The translations under genes were made by a program, and so were the position numbers. From Zonotrichia leucophrys gambelii (Eukaryota > Chordata > Aves > Passeriformes > Passerellidae): 64,000 bases of DNA. Each line of letters starts with the position of its first letter. The first letter of the stretch is position 1. The stretch covers positions 2,751,001 through 2,815,000 of the forward strand of contig NC_088188.1 in NCBI RefSeq assembly GCF_028769735.1, read 5' to 3'. Below the pieces are notes generated by a model. It worked only from the letters and a program-made list of their open reading frames with translations. It was not told where the DNA came from and ran no database searches. This document shows positions 21,470 through 33,086 of this stretch, piece by piece.

Positions 21470-23613
21470 TACCGATTTTTCCAGCATGAGCGAACACTTT
21501 AGATGGGTAACAGCAAAGAGGTGGCAATGCTGACCAGAATTACAGCTCACTCCTCTAGCTCTGACACAGTGAACAGGTAAAGTGAGCTTAACACCTACTG
21601 AGTAATCAGTAACCAAAGCCCACTTGGCCCTCTCTAATTTGACCCAATTAATTTGTCCCAATAATTGTCATAACTGGTGAATTCCCTCCAGGAGAGGTTC
21701 AGGAGGAAAGCTGCTCCCAGTTCCCAGTGCAGATGGAAGGGAGCAGCCAGAGGTGCAAGGGGAGCTGCCAAGGCAGCTGAGTGTGGATGCTTGGAGTGAG
21801 GAGCTGCCAGTCTCCCCTCTGGAGTGCTCTCCTCTGAGAAAAGCACGAGATCCCGAGTGCCTCTTGTCCCCTGTGATTGCATCTGCACTCCAGCACTGCC
21901 ATCCTCCTGGAGCTTGCTAAGATCACTGAGAGCTTGTTTGCTGTTTTCTCAGTGTACACAGTGTTGATATATTTATTTTTATTTTTTTAGCCCTTGTTTG
22001 CCTTGCTGAAAGCAGCTGCACAAGATTCTGCCTGACATTGTCAGAGGGGAAATAATTTCTAACACTGGTACCTGTAATGCTGGTGCAGCTTAAGCCAAAA
22101 GCTGCAGCAAGTGGCCTCACTGCACAGCACTGAATTAAAATGTTGTGCTTATTCATAAGCTTCCTTGATATTAATATGAATAAAATGGCAAAAAGCCTAC
22201 ATTTTATATTCTGTCATTTCACTCTGCATGACTAGTACTGTAACTTTGTATGCTCCCACTACACTCATACAGATTACACTTACAAATTGCCCCTCTGAAT
22301 AAAGAGCACTGCACAGGGATGACAAGTATTGATTTTCAATCTCCTTCCAAAATGACTCTATCATCACAAGTAAGTCAGGCAATTTGCCTCACTTTACACT
22401 TCAGGCTATGGGCCTCAGATCACATTGACAGGCCTGATCCTTCAGGAGATGTTTAATTAGAAAAGAAATGAAAGGAATTACTGTAAATCAGCACTTAGCA
22501 GTGATACAGAATTTGTAAAGCTCCTTCTTGCCCCCTGTATGAGCTGACTTCATTCTGCTATCCTCATTAGGAAGTTTGAGGTTGTTTCACACAATTAAAC
22601 TGCAGTTTTTCTATGGGGAATACCTCACTGGTGTTTTCTCTTTCTGCCCCACGGTCACACAGCCTCAGCAGGGCTCATCTTCCTCACCTTCCCCACCCTG
22701 GTTCCCTGGCACTTTGTTATCAGAGCTGCTTGAACAGAGAAAGGAGGGAGGATTCTCCCTGCCTGGAGAAAAAGTCTTGCTGTCATTCCAGCTGCACATG
22801 AACCTGTGTGGACTGAAGCAATCATCTTATTTAAGCTGCAGTTTAAAAATAAAATCCTCTGCACAGTAATTATAGTGTTGCATCAGGAAACAGTGGCTGT
22901 TACATATTGCATCCATAGCCTGTACCCTGCTCTGAGAGAGCTGCACCATCTGCTCTCCTGCTCCCTGTCCTTACTGCTGCAGACATCACACAAACATCTT
23001 GAGAGAGCAGCAGGCTGCTTGCAGTCATGACATGTCTGAGCTGTGTTTAAAGTCAAAAGCCTTTATTTACTGCTTGGTGAAGGGAGAGGACTCCTAATCA
23101 AGGGCAATAAATGAGATGTATAGCAGTTAATGATTCAAAGGGATGGCAGCCATGCATGCCAACCTGTGACTTGTTTAACATGGAGAAGGCTCCAGAATGA
23201 GAAGCGGGGATGGTTAACCTTTCTGTTCACCATGAGATGGTCTTTGGAGGGTTTGGAGGCACAGAAATGGGGTGAGCAGGCACTCTTGGGCATCACAGAG
23301 CAGGCTGAAGAGAAACTCACTGGCCTTCACCCAGCACACAGAGCTGAAGCACCATCAGATGCTGCCCAGGACGACATCCTTCTCTGGGACAAGTTCCCAC
23401 AGCTGCTCAAAAAATAGATGTGAGATCTTACTCAACATTTGGAAAAGAAGGAGAGCAATGAAAGGGAAGGAGTACTGACAGGATGGACCTGTAGGAGCTT
23501 AGAAGTCAATCGGTCTGTCCTGTAACTCACTGCAGAAAAACACAGAGCTCACTGTGCACATTTGGACAGCAAACCAGGCCTTATCAACTGACCTGGCCCC
23601 ACATCAGCTCAGA
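21466..23613. other. Single-copy DNA
   Basis: No repeat family is recognised. A 95-codon plus-strand frame (23130-23417) has mixed composition but no domain that I can identify and no clear splice sites, so it is not called. Confidence 0.5.
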
Positions 23614-24395
23614 GTACTCACAACACTGAGTACCTACTTACAACTACTTACACTACTATAACACTACTTACAACACCAAGTACCTACTATACAACTACTA
23701 ACACTACTATCCACTTTATATATATATTCAGTAAGTATATATGTGTGTATATATATACTTACAATTACTTACACTACTATAACACTACTCACAACACTGA
23801 GTACCTACTTACAACTACAACTACTTACACTACTTACACTACTATACACTATATATATAAAGTATATATGTGTGTGTATGTATATATATATACTAACAAC
23901 TACTTACACTACTATAACACTATTTACAACACTGAGTACCTACTATACAACTACTTACACTACTATACACTATATATATAGTAAGTATATATATATATAT
24001 ACTTACAACTACTTAAACTACTACAACACTGCTTACAACACTGAGTATGTACTATACAACTACTTACACTGCTTACAGTACATTACATATATAGTAAGTA
24101 TATAGATGTGTATATATATGTATATATATATATATATACTTACAACTACTTACATTACTATAAGACTGCTTACAACACTGAGTACCTACTATACAATTAC
24201 TAACACTACTTACATTACTATAAGACTGCTTACAACACTGAGTACCTACTATACAATTACTAACACTACTATACACTATATATATAGTGTAAGTATATAT
24301 ATGTATATATGTGTATATATATATACTTAAAACTGCTTACACTACTGTAACACTACTTACAACACTGAGTACCTACTACATCTAAACTAACACTC
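23614..24395. repeat. Higher-order AT-rich tandem array
   Basis: Units of roughly 100-190 bp alternate a non-AT segment built from ACTTACA, ACTACT and the constant word CACTGAGTAC with a TATATA segment that often includes AGTAAGTATATA. The CA(C/A)TGAGTACC landmark recurs at about 23624, 23796, 23930, 24040, 24176, 24236 and 24365. One shorter period (about 60 bp) is inserted at 24147-24265. Many short frames rich in Tyr and Thr are artefacts of this array. Confidence 0.9.
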
Positions 24396-25869
24396 TGAAC
24401 CTTCTCTGAGCCTGGGCAGTGGCAGGGCCTCTGTAATGCAGTGTTCAGGTAGCTCTTCAGTGCTGTGAATGCAGGAATTCAGTTAACTTGAAGCCTTAAA
24501 TGTGTCACACTCCTTGGAGCTGCAATGGCCCTAGGAGCAGTCTCCTGGTTTAGAGCTAGTGCTTATACCTGGATAATTGAGTAAATAAACTGATCCAGGA
24601 TAACACTCCTGCATCTCAAGCTTGCAAAAAATTCCAATGCCATGTTTTACAAGCTTAGGTTCTTTAGCAACAAATGCACATTCTCCCTTGTTCATTTCAT
24701 CAACCTTTCTAATTTTACTTGTTTTCTCCCTGATCCTTGGAATTCAATTGTACTGATTTCCTGAGCATTAAACATACCTGAATGTTCCCCTGGTCTGCTT
24801 AATGGCCCCAGCAAAAAGTGTTTCGACTCATTGGCAGAGCAGTTGGAGCAGGCACTGCACACAACCTGCTCTTGCAGCATTAGAGGTTGGAAACAGCTCA
24901 TTTTTTTTACAGTGGGTGAGCTAGCAAAGTTATGATATTACAAATGGCTCCTGAGAAGTGATAAATGGGCTTCGAAATGCAGCATAATGATCATTACAAG
25001 GGGATGCATTTTGGTCTTGAGCTACTGTGCACATTTTAGTGAGATGGGGGAAAATATCCCAGAGAGTGAGGCTTCAGCAGCCAACTGGAACCCAATCTGG
25101 GCTTTGGCAATGAGGTATTTGTGAACTTCAAGTTCCACAGCTCTTGGATGGTGCTAAGAAGGGATGATGCAGCTGATGTGGACTGCTGAAAAGTATTTTT
25201 AAAAAACTGAAGATGCAGGAATTTCTAATCCTGAAGCATATCAGGATTGCAGCTCCAGGTGGGGACTGTCATGTTGCAGAACCTCAGGAGTCTGAATTCA
25301 AGTTAATTAACAATACATTTTTCAATTTTCTCAGGGTTTTTTTCTGACTGAGGAAGCTGTTCTTGCACCAAACACTTTGTAGTTCTTACACCTTCTGTCA
25401 GAAATTAAGGAAATGGGTCCAGTAACTGAGTCACAGCCCAAAGTGCCAAACGTTGGTTCTTCTATGACTCAGTCAAGCTGAGCAGAATTTCTTCCCTCTG
25501 CTTCAGGAGCATATCCAAAGCTGTTCCCAGATGATTTCTGCTCCCTGCAGGTCTCCCAGTGGCTCTGGGTTTAGGATTTTTTTATTCACTTTACCTTCAC
25601 CCACTGAGTCTTTCTGCTGCTCACATTTACTGAGCAATCCCCAAGCCCTGATCTGATTATTAAAGCAGGCAGAGAAAGGCCATAAGAAGCCTCTCACTGC
25701 AGTTTTAGTGTGGTCCAGCTCTTTTCTCCCAGCTTTTTCTCTAAAACTGAGCGTTTTAGGCTTTCTGTGCTGCAAGGCACAGACCCTCAAGAGAACTTTT
25801 CATTTAACCTGAAGCCTTCAATCCTGAAACCTAACTTCACATTTAATGTGAAGAAAGCTTCCAAAATTG
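24396..25869. other. Single-copy DNA
   Basis: No gene or element is recognised. Confidence 0.5.
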
Positions 25870-26403
25870 AATGACAGAACTAAGATTATAAGTGTGTAGT
25901 TTGATTAGAAGTGTGTAATATCACTCAGTAGAAAACTTTAAACTCTACGTTTTAGAATATAGTAATATATAGAAAACTTATATAGTAATATATACAAAAA
26001 TTATGTAGTAATATATACAAAAATTATATAGTAATATATACAAAAATTGAGATAAAAGTGTTAGAATAATAACTAGTCGTTCTTCTCCACCTTCTTCTTC
26101 ATAAGTTTAAGTAGTATTTTGTAATTAGACAGAAAAGTCCACATTGCAAGACATAAGTAATTAGTTATTAAGTTAAAAGTCAAAATAATTTAAGTGTCAT
26201 TTCTTAATTAGATAGTTTTTCCGTAAAAAAACTTGTAAAAATAAACACAGGGCCATTTTGTAGCTTATTAGTAAAATACTGTAAAACTCACAACTTGTAA
26301 GACTGTAATATAAATAAAAAATAATAAACATTGAGTCCAAACACAAAATACTGTCTCAATTGCTTTCAATCCCAACCCTAACCCAAACAGAACAAAACCA
26401 AAA
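25870..26403 (+). mobile_element. LTR-like element L with internal AT tandem repeat
   Basis: The right half (about 26050-26403) has LTR character: an AT-rich body, AATAAA at 26323-26328 and a following CAATTGCTTTCAATCCC tail. I recognise the text as songbird LTR sequence from memory. The left part contains three to four copies of a 25-bp unit, ATATAGTAATATATACAAAA (25955-26045). The 5' boundary is a guess and no target duplication was found. Confidence 0.5.
25955..26045. repeat. 25-26 bp tandem repeat
   Basis: Three to four near-identical copies of (T)ATATAGTAATATATACAAAA-type units lie within the presumed LTR L. Confidence 0.85.
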
Positions 26404-27019
26404 AGAATAAACACTTCATGGTCTGCTCAGGCCAGGCTGGAACTGGAATACCCTGTGGATACAGACCTCTGCCCCGGGTTCATTTGTAAAAAATGAAAAA
26501 AGAAGAGGGAAAAAAATAAATTTCCCTTCATTTATGAGTATTTTGGTGATTCCTGTTTGGGGTGGCTGGCTGGGAGCTGGGATGTCCCAGGGCTGTGCTG
26601 ATCCCAGGCAGAGGGAGCTGGGAAGGGAAGGGACCTGTGGTGAGGTGACACAGCCATGACCTGCACCCTGTCCCACAGAGTCACAGCCCTGAGTGTCCAA
26701 ATTGCTCCTCAGAGAGGAGAAATCATCTTCCCCTCCAGAGGAAAAAGTGTAATGCCCTGTGTCCAATTTTCTTTTCATTGCTGTTTTTATTATGGAAACA
26801 AAATGTTCACTGATTCTAAGATGAAATTGGAGAGAGCTAATTTTTGTAGTTCTTGCTAATAAAATTCTTAATGTGTTCCTTTCCCATTATCATAAAGATT
26901 GTTATAGTTTACTTTATCTCTGGAATCTTATTATTTTCCCCTGAATTCCTGGGCATTCCTTATCTTCAGAACTATTTTCATCTATTGAAATATTCCTTCT
27001 TTATCTTATCTTTACCCTC
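26404..27019. other. Single-copy DNA
   Basis: Nothing recognised. The 120-codon minus frame (26416-26778) has no domain and no supporting signals. Confidence 0.5.
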
Positions 27020-27587
27020 ATAGTTACTATGAACATATCTTCATTATGGGTGAGAGATGAGAATCTGACTCCAAGTTCTCAGAAGGCTGATATATATATT
27101 ATATTATATTATATTATATTATATTATATTATATTATATTATATTATATTATATTATATTATATTATATTATATTATATTATATTATATTATATTATATT
27201 ACATCATATTACATCATATTACATCATATTACATTATATTATATTATATTATATTATATTATATTATATTATATTACGCTATACTAAAACTATACTAAAG
27301 AAAGAGAAAGGATACATCAGAAGGCTTAACAAGAATGAATAATAAAAACTTGTGATTCCTCAGAGCCTCAACACAGCCAATGGTGATTGGTCATTAAGTT
27401 AAAACAATTCACATGGAACCAATCAAACATTCACCTGTTGGTAAACAATGTCCAAGCCACGTTCCAGAGCAGCAAACACAGGAGCAGCAATCAGATAATT
27501 ATTGTTTTCATTCCTCTCTGAGGCTTCTCAGCTTCCCAGGAGAAAATCCTGGGCAAAGAGGAATTTTCAGAAAATGTCATGGTGACA
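27020..27587 (-). mobile_element. LTR family H, minus orientation, expanded
   Basis: Read on the minus strand it starts TGTCACCATGACATTTTCTG and continues through the family blocks CTCCTGGGAAGCTGAGAAGC and GATTGTTTACCAACAGG. The normally short TATAGTATAAT tract has grown into a 187-bp pentanucleotide array (27090-27276). The 5' end in window orientation (about 27020) is diverged and its exact position is uncertain; no target duplication is visible. Confidence 0.78.
27090..27276. repeat. (ATATT)n microsatellite inside LTR H
   Basis: About 37 pentamer units. Near 27201-27235 the array switches to an ACATC-ATATT 10-mer repeated three times, a small second-order repeat, and then returns to pure ATATT. 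Confidence 0.95.
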
Positions 27588-27852
27588 CTTGTAGAGTGGT
27601 CCCACTGAGCACCTGCAGAGCCAGAGGAATCCTGAGGCTCTGAAGGTGTCCCAAGGTGTGCTGTACTCCCTGCCTTGTGCCCCTGTCTCTGAGCTGGGCT
27701 GAGAGTCACAGCTGGAAACCAGAGGAGAAAACACAGTTCATCTTAAAGCCTGTTTGACTGTATCTAAATAGCAATTAAACAAAAGAGAAACAGAATTGTC
27801 AAGGAATTCTCTGAATTTGACTTCTGAAATCCTAAAATTTTTATTTGTCCTG
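27588..27852. other. Single-copy DNA between LTRs
   Basis: Nothing recognised in about 265 bp. Confidence 0.5.
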
Positions 27853-28143
27853 TGTCACTATAGGACATGAAATAACACAACACAGACATGCAGCTCTCTC
27901 AAGGGTAAAAGAGAATATTTAATTTCTGATTTCAACATTTATAGATTTCTAAAAGTGACAGTGGACTGGAGGGTGACAGTGCCAACTCTCCAATAACACT
28001 GGACAAACCAACAGTCTATCAGATTTCTCTTCCTCCATAAAAGAATGCAAACCAATAAGTTATTTACAGAAAGTGTGTGAGAAAGTTCATTACAAAAATG
28101 TAACAACAGAAGGCTTAGAAAAACTTAAAACATCAGGGTGACA
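27853..28143 (-). mobile_element. Solo LTR family D, copy 1
   Basis: This 291-bp element runs from TGTCACTATAGG to CAGGGTGACA. It is flanked by GTCCTG (27847-27852) and GCCCTG (28144-28149), a 6-bp target duplication with one change. It aligns along its length with the nested copy at 29512-29795. A TTTATAGATT word corresponds to the TATA-like motif on the minus strand. The expected polyadenylation word is altered here to ATTTAATT. Confidence 0.82.
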
Positions 28144-28777
28144 GCCCTGCTCTGGGATAGCAGCAGGAGTCTAATGATGAGCATGTCATGAAGAAAGCCT
28201 GAAGCACCTCTAAGCTGAGCAGTCCAAAACTGGAATTCACCTTTGGACACTTGGCCAAATGAGTCCCCTTTTCCTGAGCGCTGCAGCCAGGAGGCAGCCA
28301 GAGCGTGATGGATTGCCCAGGCAGCTCCAGTGCCAGCAGGTAACAGGGCAGCTGCAACCCTCTGTTTGTCCAAATGTCCCCTCCATCTCCTTCGAGCCAC
28401 CAGCACACATCAAGCATATGAAGCGCAGCATGGATCAGGCCAGCTCTGCCAGCAGGATCTCTGCTTTAGACCCAGCGTCTCCTCTGCACTGAGCCAAACA
28501 CTCCCAGCAGCTTTTCCTCACCCTCCCTCTGCTGACAGCAAACTGTTCCAATTGCTGCTGAGGTGAGAGGCAGAGCCCAGGGCAGGCTGTGCCTCGGAGG
28601 ATCAAATCACCAGATGGGAAAACACACAGCCCTGGTCCTGCTGGAGCAAGGCTGGCCTCCCTGCCCATTGCCATGGCAACCTCAGCCTCTGGGGTGACAA
28701 TGACACTGAGACCTGGGCCTGTACTGGCTCTGAGGAGAGGCTTTGAGGCTCCTATCATCCCTTTTCCCCACACTGCT
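28144..28777. other. GC-richer single-copy DNA
   Basis: No element is recognised. Several overlapping frames of 66-120 codons occur on both strands because the region is GC-richer, and none stands out. Confidence 0.5.
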
Positions 28778-28869
28778 TGTGAGAAATGACTGCTCACTTT
28801 TAAAATTATAAAGGTTTATTAAATCTTAACAAAAAATACAACAAAAGGAGAAAATAAGGAAAGATTTTT

Positions 28870-29474
28870 TGGGATCTCTAGCTGGTCAGTGACCTTGAGA
28901 AAAGTTGGAAAGTCTCTTTTTCCAGCCCGGTGCTTGAAGAAGGAGTCGAGCTCTTAATTTCTTGGTCTCATGGTTGTTTATTGTTCCTTATCTATAAAAA
29001 ATTTTCTCCTGCCCTGCTGAGGTCAGCTCAGCACAACAGTCAGAGGCACTCTGCCTGCTCCCAGGGCAGTGTTATGTCTTTATACTAAAAACTACATGTA
29101 CAATGTTTACAATGCTTTCCAGTACCTATCGCCTATGTTACACAGTGAGCTTCTACTCTAAACCAACCTGTAAGTGCCAACATCACAGCAGAAGATGGAG
29201 ACCAAGAAGAAGAAGGAGAAAGGCTGGACACACCCAGATTCCTCCATCTTGCTCCCCTGAAACCCCAAAATCTACTTTTTCACTCTATGATAAATTCACG
29301 ATCATTCTACTTAATTTGTCATGGCTTGCAGATCTTCATCTAAGGTTGATAATTTGCTCCACGGGTCATAATCAAAACCACAGGGGCATTTTGGGCTCTG
29401 TGCCAGGGTCTCTGAGCCCTCTGGCAGGGTCTGGGCTGCTCAGGACAGCCAGAGGGATGTCTTGGGTGCTGACA
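28870..29474 (-). mobile_element. LTR family C, copy 2, nested in LTR A2
   Basis: On the minus strand the LTR starts TGTCAGCACCC (29474) and ends GAGATCCCA (28870). It interrupts LTR A2, which is continuous here in copy A1. The host word AAGATTT is present on both sides (28861-28867 and 29475-29481), consistent with a target duplication, with two extra T residues on one side. AATAAA on the minus strand lies near 28980. It aligns with C1 at 12908-13489. Confidence 0.82.
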
Positions 29475-29511
29475 AAGATTTCAGCACTGGGAGCCCCTGT
29501 GAGTTCCAGCC

Positions 29512-29795
29512 TGTCACAATAGGGCACGAGGTGAACGACACACACTCTGAAACCTCCAAGGTAAAAAAGAAGGGAAGTTTATTTCTTGACTTCAACATTT
29601 ATAGAACTCCAAAAGTGACTCTGGATAGGAGGGTGAAATTGCCACCTCTCCAATGACACTGGTTAAATCAACAGTCCATCAAATTTCTCCTCCTCCAGAA
29701 AGGAATGCAAAACAACCATTACTTACATAAAAGTGTGTGAGAACTCCATTACAAAAACGTAAACATCAGAAGGCTTAGAAGAACTTAGGGCAACA
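29512..29795 (-). mobile_element. LTR family D, copy 2, nested in LTR A2
   Basis: This 284-bp element begins TGTCACAATAGGG and ends GGGCAACA. It is flanked by a perfect 6-bp target duplication, CCAGCC (29506-29511 and 29796-29801). The empty site exists in LTR A1, where TATCAGCCACATG reads straight through. The minus-strand AATAAA (29578-29583) and the TATAAATG word fit an LTR promoter and terminator. It is the best-documented insertion in the window. Confidence 0.93.
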
Positions 29796-30113
29796 CCAGC
29801 CATGTGCTGGTCTTCAAAATGGATGCTCTGCCTTTATATCCTTAGCCCCTCCTAGAGTCCTATCAGTGATCCTTCCCTGCCATCCAGGGGTGCAGATCAC
29901 TTTCTCACACCTTGATTTGGGGTCAGCTGCTGCCATAGTAACAACCCAACCCTCCCCAATGCCCCTGTGTGCCCAAGGCCATCCCATGATAGCAGTGCAA
30001 GGGGGAGAACACATTGCAGTGACACAACTGTGCATCTACAGAGCTTCTCTAAACACACACATAATGTTCACCCCTTCCCTGTGAGAGCCAACATCTCATT
30101 TCCCATCTGTAAC

Positions 30114-32695
30114 CCTGCTGAACTCAGACCACCACTGACCTTGCTGGAAGATTCCTGTAAGCTTTTCTGGTTTGTTCATTCTAGCAGTTTCTGCTGTATT
30201 GTCCACACATGGCTACTAGGAAAAAAAATAGACAACAGAAGGATAAAAGGTAATTACAGAGGCTGGCAAAAAGTGGTGGAGGCTCTCTCCATGCTGGCAG
30301 AAGTTCACTTGAGATGTGATTAATGCTGGCAAGTGTGAGTACAGCCAAAGCTTGTACAACCCTAGATAAATAATAATGAAGTTTAAAAAGATATAAGCTA
30401 CTTGAGTTAATAATTTTAACGGGCTGTGAGAAAATGTTGCTGTTCTCATGGTAACAGAAAAGCTGTAATTTCATCTCTAATTTGAGCATGCCTGATTATA
30501 CAGTGTACATATATGGGGTGTGCAGATATAATAAGTGTGCAGATAGCTTTCTGCTGGGAAGTTTTTTCCCTCTTCTTTAATTGAAGCCTTTTAAATGAAA
30601 TGATACTATTGCATGGTTTGGGCAAACAATTCAAAACGGATTAATTAGCACTAAATACACCATTGAAAAGTGTAGTCAGAATAATTTGGAAGTAAACTGG
30701 CATTCCTGCTTGCCGCTCCTGGTGTCTGTGTCAGTAGATGTCTGACACTGATGTGTGTGGGCATCTCTCAGAGCTCTTCAGCAGATCCTGAATGCATTTG
30801 CATCTCACTGGTGGTTGCAGTTGTAGAGTTGTATTCATTAGACAAGAAAAAATAGATTTACTGGTCCTCATCTCTGGTCTACAAACAATGTGTACTCACA
30901 TTTTGAATAAACACCTCAAGAGCAAAGACTCACAGAGGTCAAAACAGCCCAAGGATTTGGCCAATTCAATTTTTTTCCTTTTGTGGCTTTGGTCAAGGTA
31001 TCAAGACACACAAGGATATCAAGAGTCTCATCCTTTCCATAGTAAGGATGAAAATATATTAAGGAGGCACCTAAATGTGTGCTGCAGGTGCAAGGCTGAG
31101 AATGAGACTCTCAGAAAAGCAGCAAGAATTGGACTCGTGATTCTTTAGCACTTCTCTAAAAGTGTTTTCCATGGTCCTTTGTGACAGCACACATAATAGA
31201 AGGAGTTTGGGTATCTGTACAAAAGCATCTCCATGGATTACTAATCCTAAACCATCTCCACTGCTCATTTTTCCTATTAAAGTTCTATATTCAGGTTTAT
31301 TATTCTCCATCAGTTTGAGAACATTTAACTGTCACGTACCAGGGCAGTTCCAAGGCAGTTTCAGAGTACCTAGAAATGTGAATTACAGCTTTGTTTATAG
31401 GATAACAAGTGACCTTGCCCCAAATGGATGAGCACAGGGATTGAACTGGGGTCCCACAGGGGTAGCAGTGGATGTGTGGGTGGCCTCAGGAGCCTCCTGC
31501 ACTGGAAGGAGCTGGAGCTGAGCATGGAGGAGGAGGAAATCACCATTTTCAGCTTCTTGTTTTTATCTTTCAGCACAGGCAGATTGACATGTGATTGAGC
31601 AGACACGTTTCACAGTGAGCTTTTCAAAGGCTGCTCCTTCAGAATCATTAACCTGGCTGGGATCTTTGCATTCTTCTCTCTGCTTTGTTGAATGTTTTCA
31701 TAGCAGCAATTGGTGGTGGTTCACATATCCTTAAAGCTGCAAAGCTAGCATTTTAATTTATCCTAATTCAGAACTAAATTGTCTTGCACTGTTGGCTAAT
31801 TAAATGTTCAAAGAAGTGATAAATTAAGCAGGTTGATCATTACAACACAAGTAATTAGTCAGTCCAACTGAATCCAAGCCTTGAAATCCACATTCCCTGA
31901 GATGACAGGAGATTTGGGGATGTGCAAGAATGCAAAGTGTGCATCAAGGTTTAAGATGAAATAAATTTCCTTGAATATTTTACATTCACATGAAGTTTGA
32001 GATTTTTCAAGCTGTTTAGTTTGTGCAGAAAGGAATTAGTTTTCTGGTACCACTAAAGGAAGATGAAGTTTCAAAACAGCATCTTGAGACGCTGAGATTT
32101 GCAGTTATTTTCCTACAGGGTCTGACATCTTCCTGTGTTACCCACACAGGAACACACCTGTCTGTGAAAACAGGAATGAGTGGGACAAACAAAAGCACAA
32201 AAGCTCTAACCAACCCCCTTGACATAAGTTAAATTCCTAAACAGGCCATTGTAAATGTGATATTCTGTGGCAAGGAACTTCCATTTACAAAGGTTTTCTA
32301 CACTACTTCACTAAAATTTCTCCCTGGGACCATATAATCTCAGATCTCATGACCAAAATATTTGTTCTGAAAATCAGCTTCTCTGCTCAAATTCTCAAGG
32401 CAACTTTCTGCCAGAAAAGCATTAAATCTATATAATTCATTGTCACATCAGCTTGACATTCCTCCTGCTAATATATCCAGGTGCTCCGTGGTCCTCCCAC
32501 ATGGGCAGCCCTGCAGAAGGTGGCTCAGGAAGGGGGACCTTGGTTCATGGTCCAGCAGCACCACATGGTTGGGATTGTCTGCAATGTGGAGCTGGGATGT
32601 GCCCAGCACAGGCCATGCAACCTTGCAGCTGACAACAGGAATGAAAACTCATCAGGAGAGGTGATGAGGTTGTTTAATTAAAGCATGTGGGGCAC
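30114..32695. other. Single-copy DNA
   Basis: No exon or repeat is recognised. A block at about 31780-31850 has GGCTAATTAAATG and TGATAAATTA words and could be regulatory, but this is only a composition-based impression. Confidence 0.5.
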
Positions 32696-33086
32696 TGTGG
32701 CATTCACATTCTCTGAACGTGATTCCTTCGCCCAGGATTTTTCTCCTGGGAAGCTGAGAAGCCTCAGAGAAAAGGAAAACAATTCTTATCTCATTTGCTT
32801 CTCCTGTGTTGTGCTCATGTGGAATGTGTTTGGAGATTGTTTACCCACAGGTGATTGTTCCATTGGATTCTGCTGGGAGTTGTTTTCACTCTTTGGCCAA
32901 TCAGGGCCAAGCTGTGTTGGGGCTCTGGAGAGAGTCAGGAGTTTTCATTATTATCTTTTTAGCCCTCTATAAGTATCTTTTTCTTTAGTATAATATAGTA
33001 TAATAAACTAATAAATTAGCCTTCTGAGTACATGGAGTCAGATTCATCATTCTCTCCCCTCTTTGGGGCTGCCCGCATTTACAATA
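32696..33086 (+). mobile_element. Solo LTR family H
   Basis: The copy starts TGTGGCATTCACATTC and ends GCATTTACAATA. AATAAA signals lie at 33002-33007 and 33011-33016 after a short TATAATATAGTATAA tract. The core differs from copy 1443-1858 by about one base in 150. Flanks GGGCAC and GGGGAG match at only four of six positions, so the target duplication is unclear. Confidence 0.85.

Larger units (their letters stand above)
28778..30113 (-). mobile_element. LTR family A, copy 2, host of two nested LTRs
   Basis: The outer LTR starts on the minus strand at 30113 (GTTACAGATGGG) and ends at 28778 (TTTCTCACA). It is flanked by ACTGCT (28772-28777) and CCTGCT (30114-30119), a 6-bp target duplication with one change. 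Removing LTR C2 (28870-29474), LTR D2 (29512-29795) and their duplications leaves about 434 bp, the same as copy A1 without its own insertion. The distal arm (29907-30113) is about 98 percent identical to A1. Confidence 0.88.

Noticed and set aside
21345..21661. Poly-Asn and poly-Ile frames
   Set aside because: Direct translation of the (ATT)n microsatellite.
23743..24330. Several Tyr/Thr-rich frames of 67-120 codons
   Set aside because: Products of the AT-rich higher-order tandem array.
26360..26385. CCCAACCCTAACCC, telomere-like words
   Set aside because: Only two imperfect units at the end of LTR L; not an interstitial telomere array.
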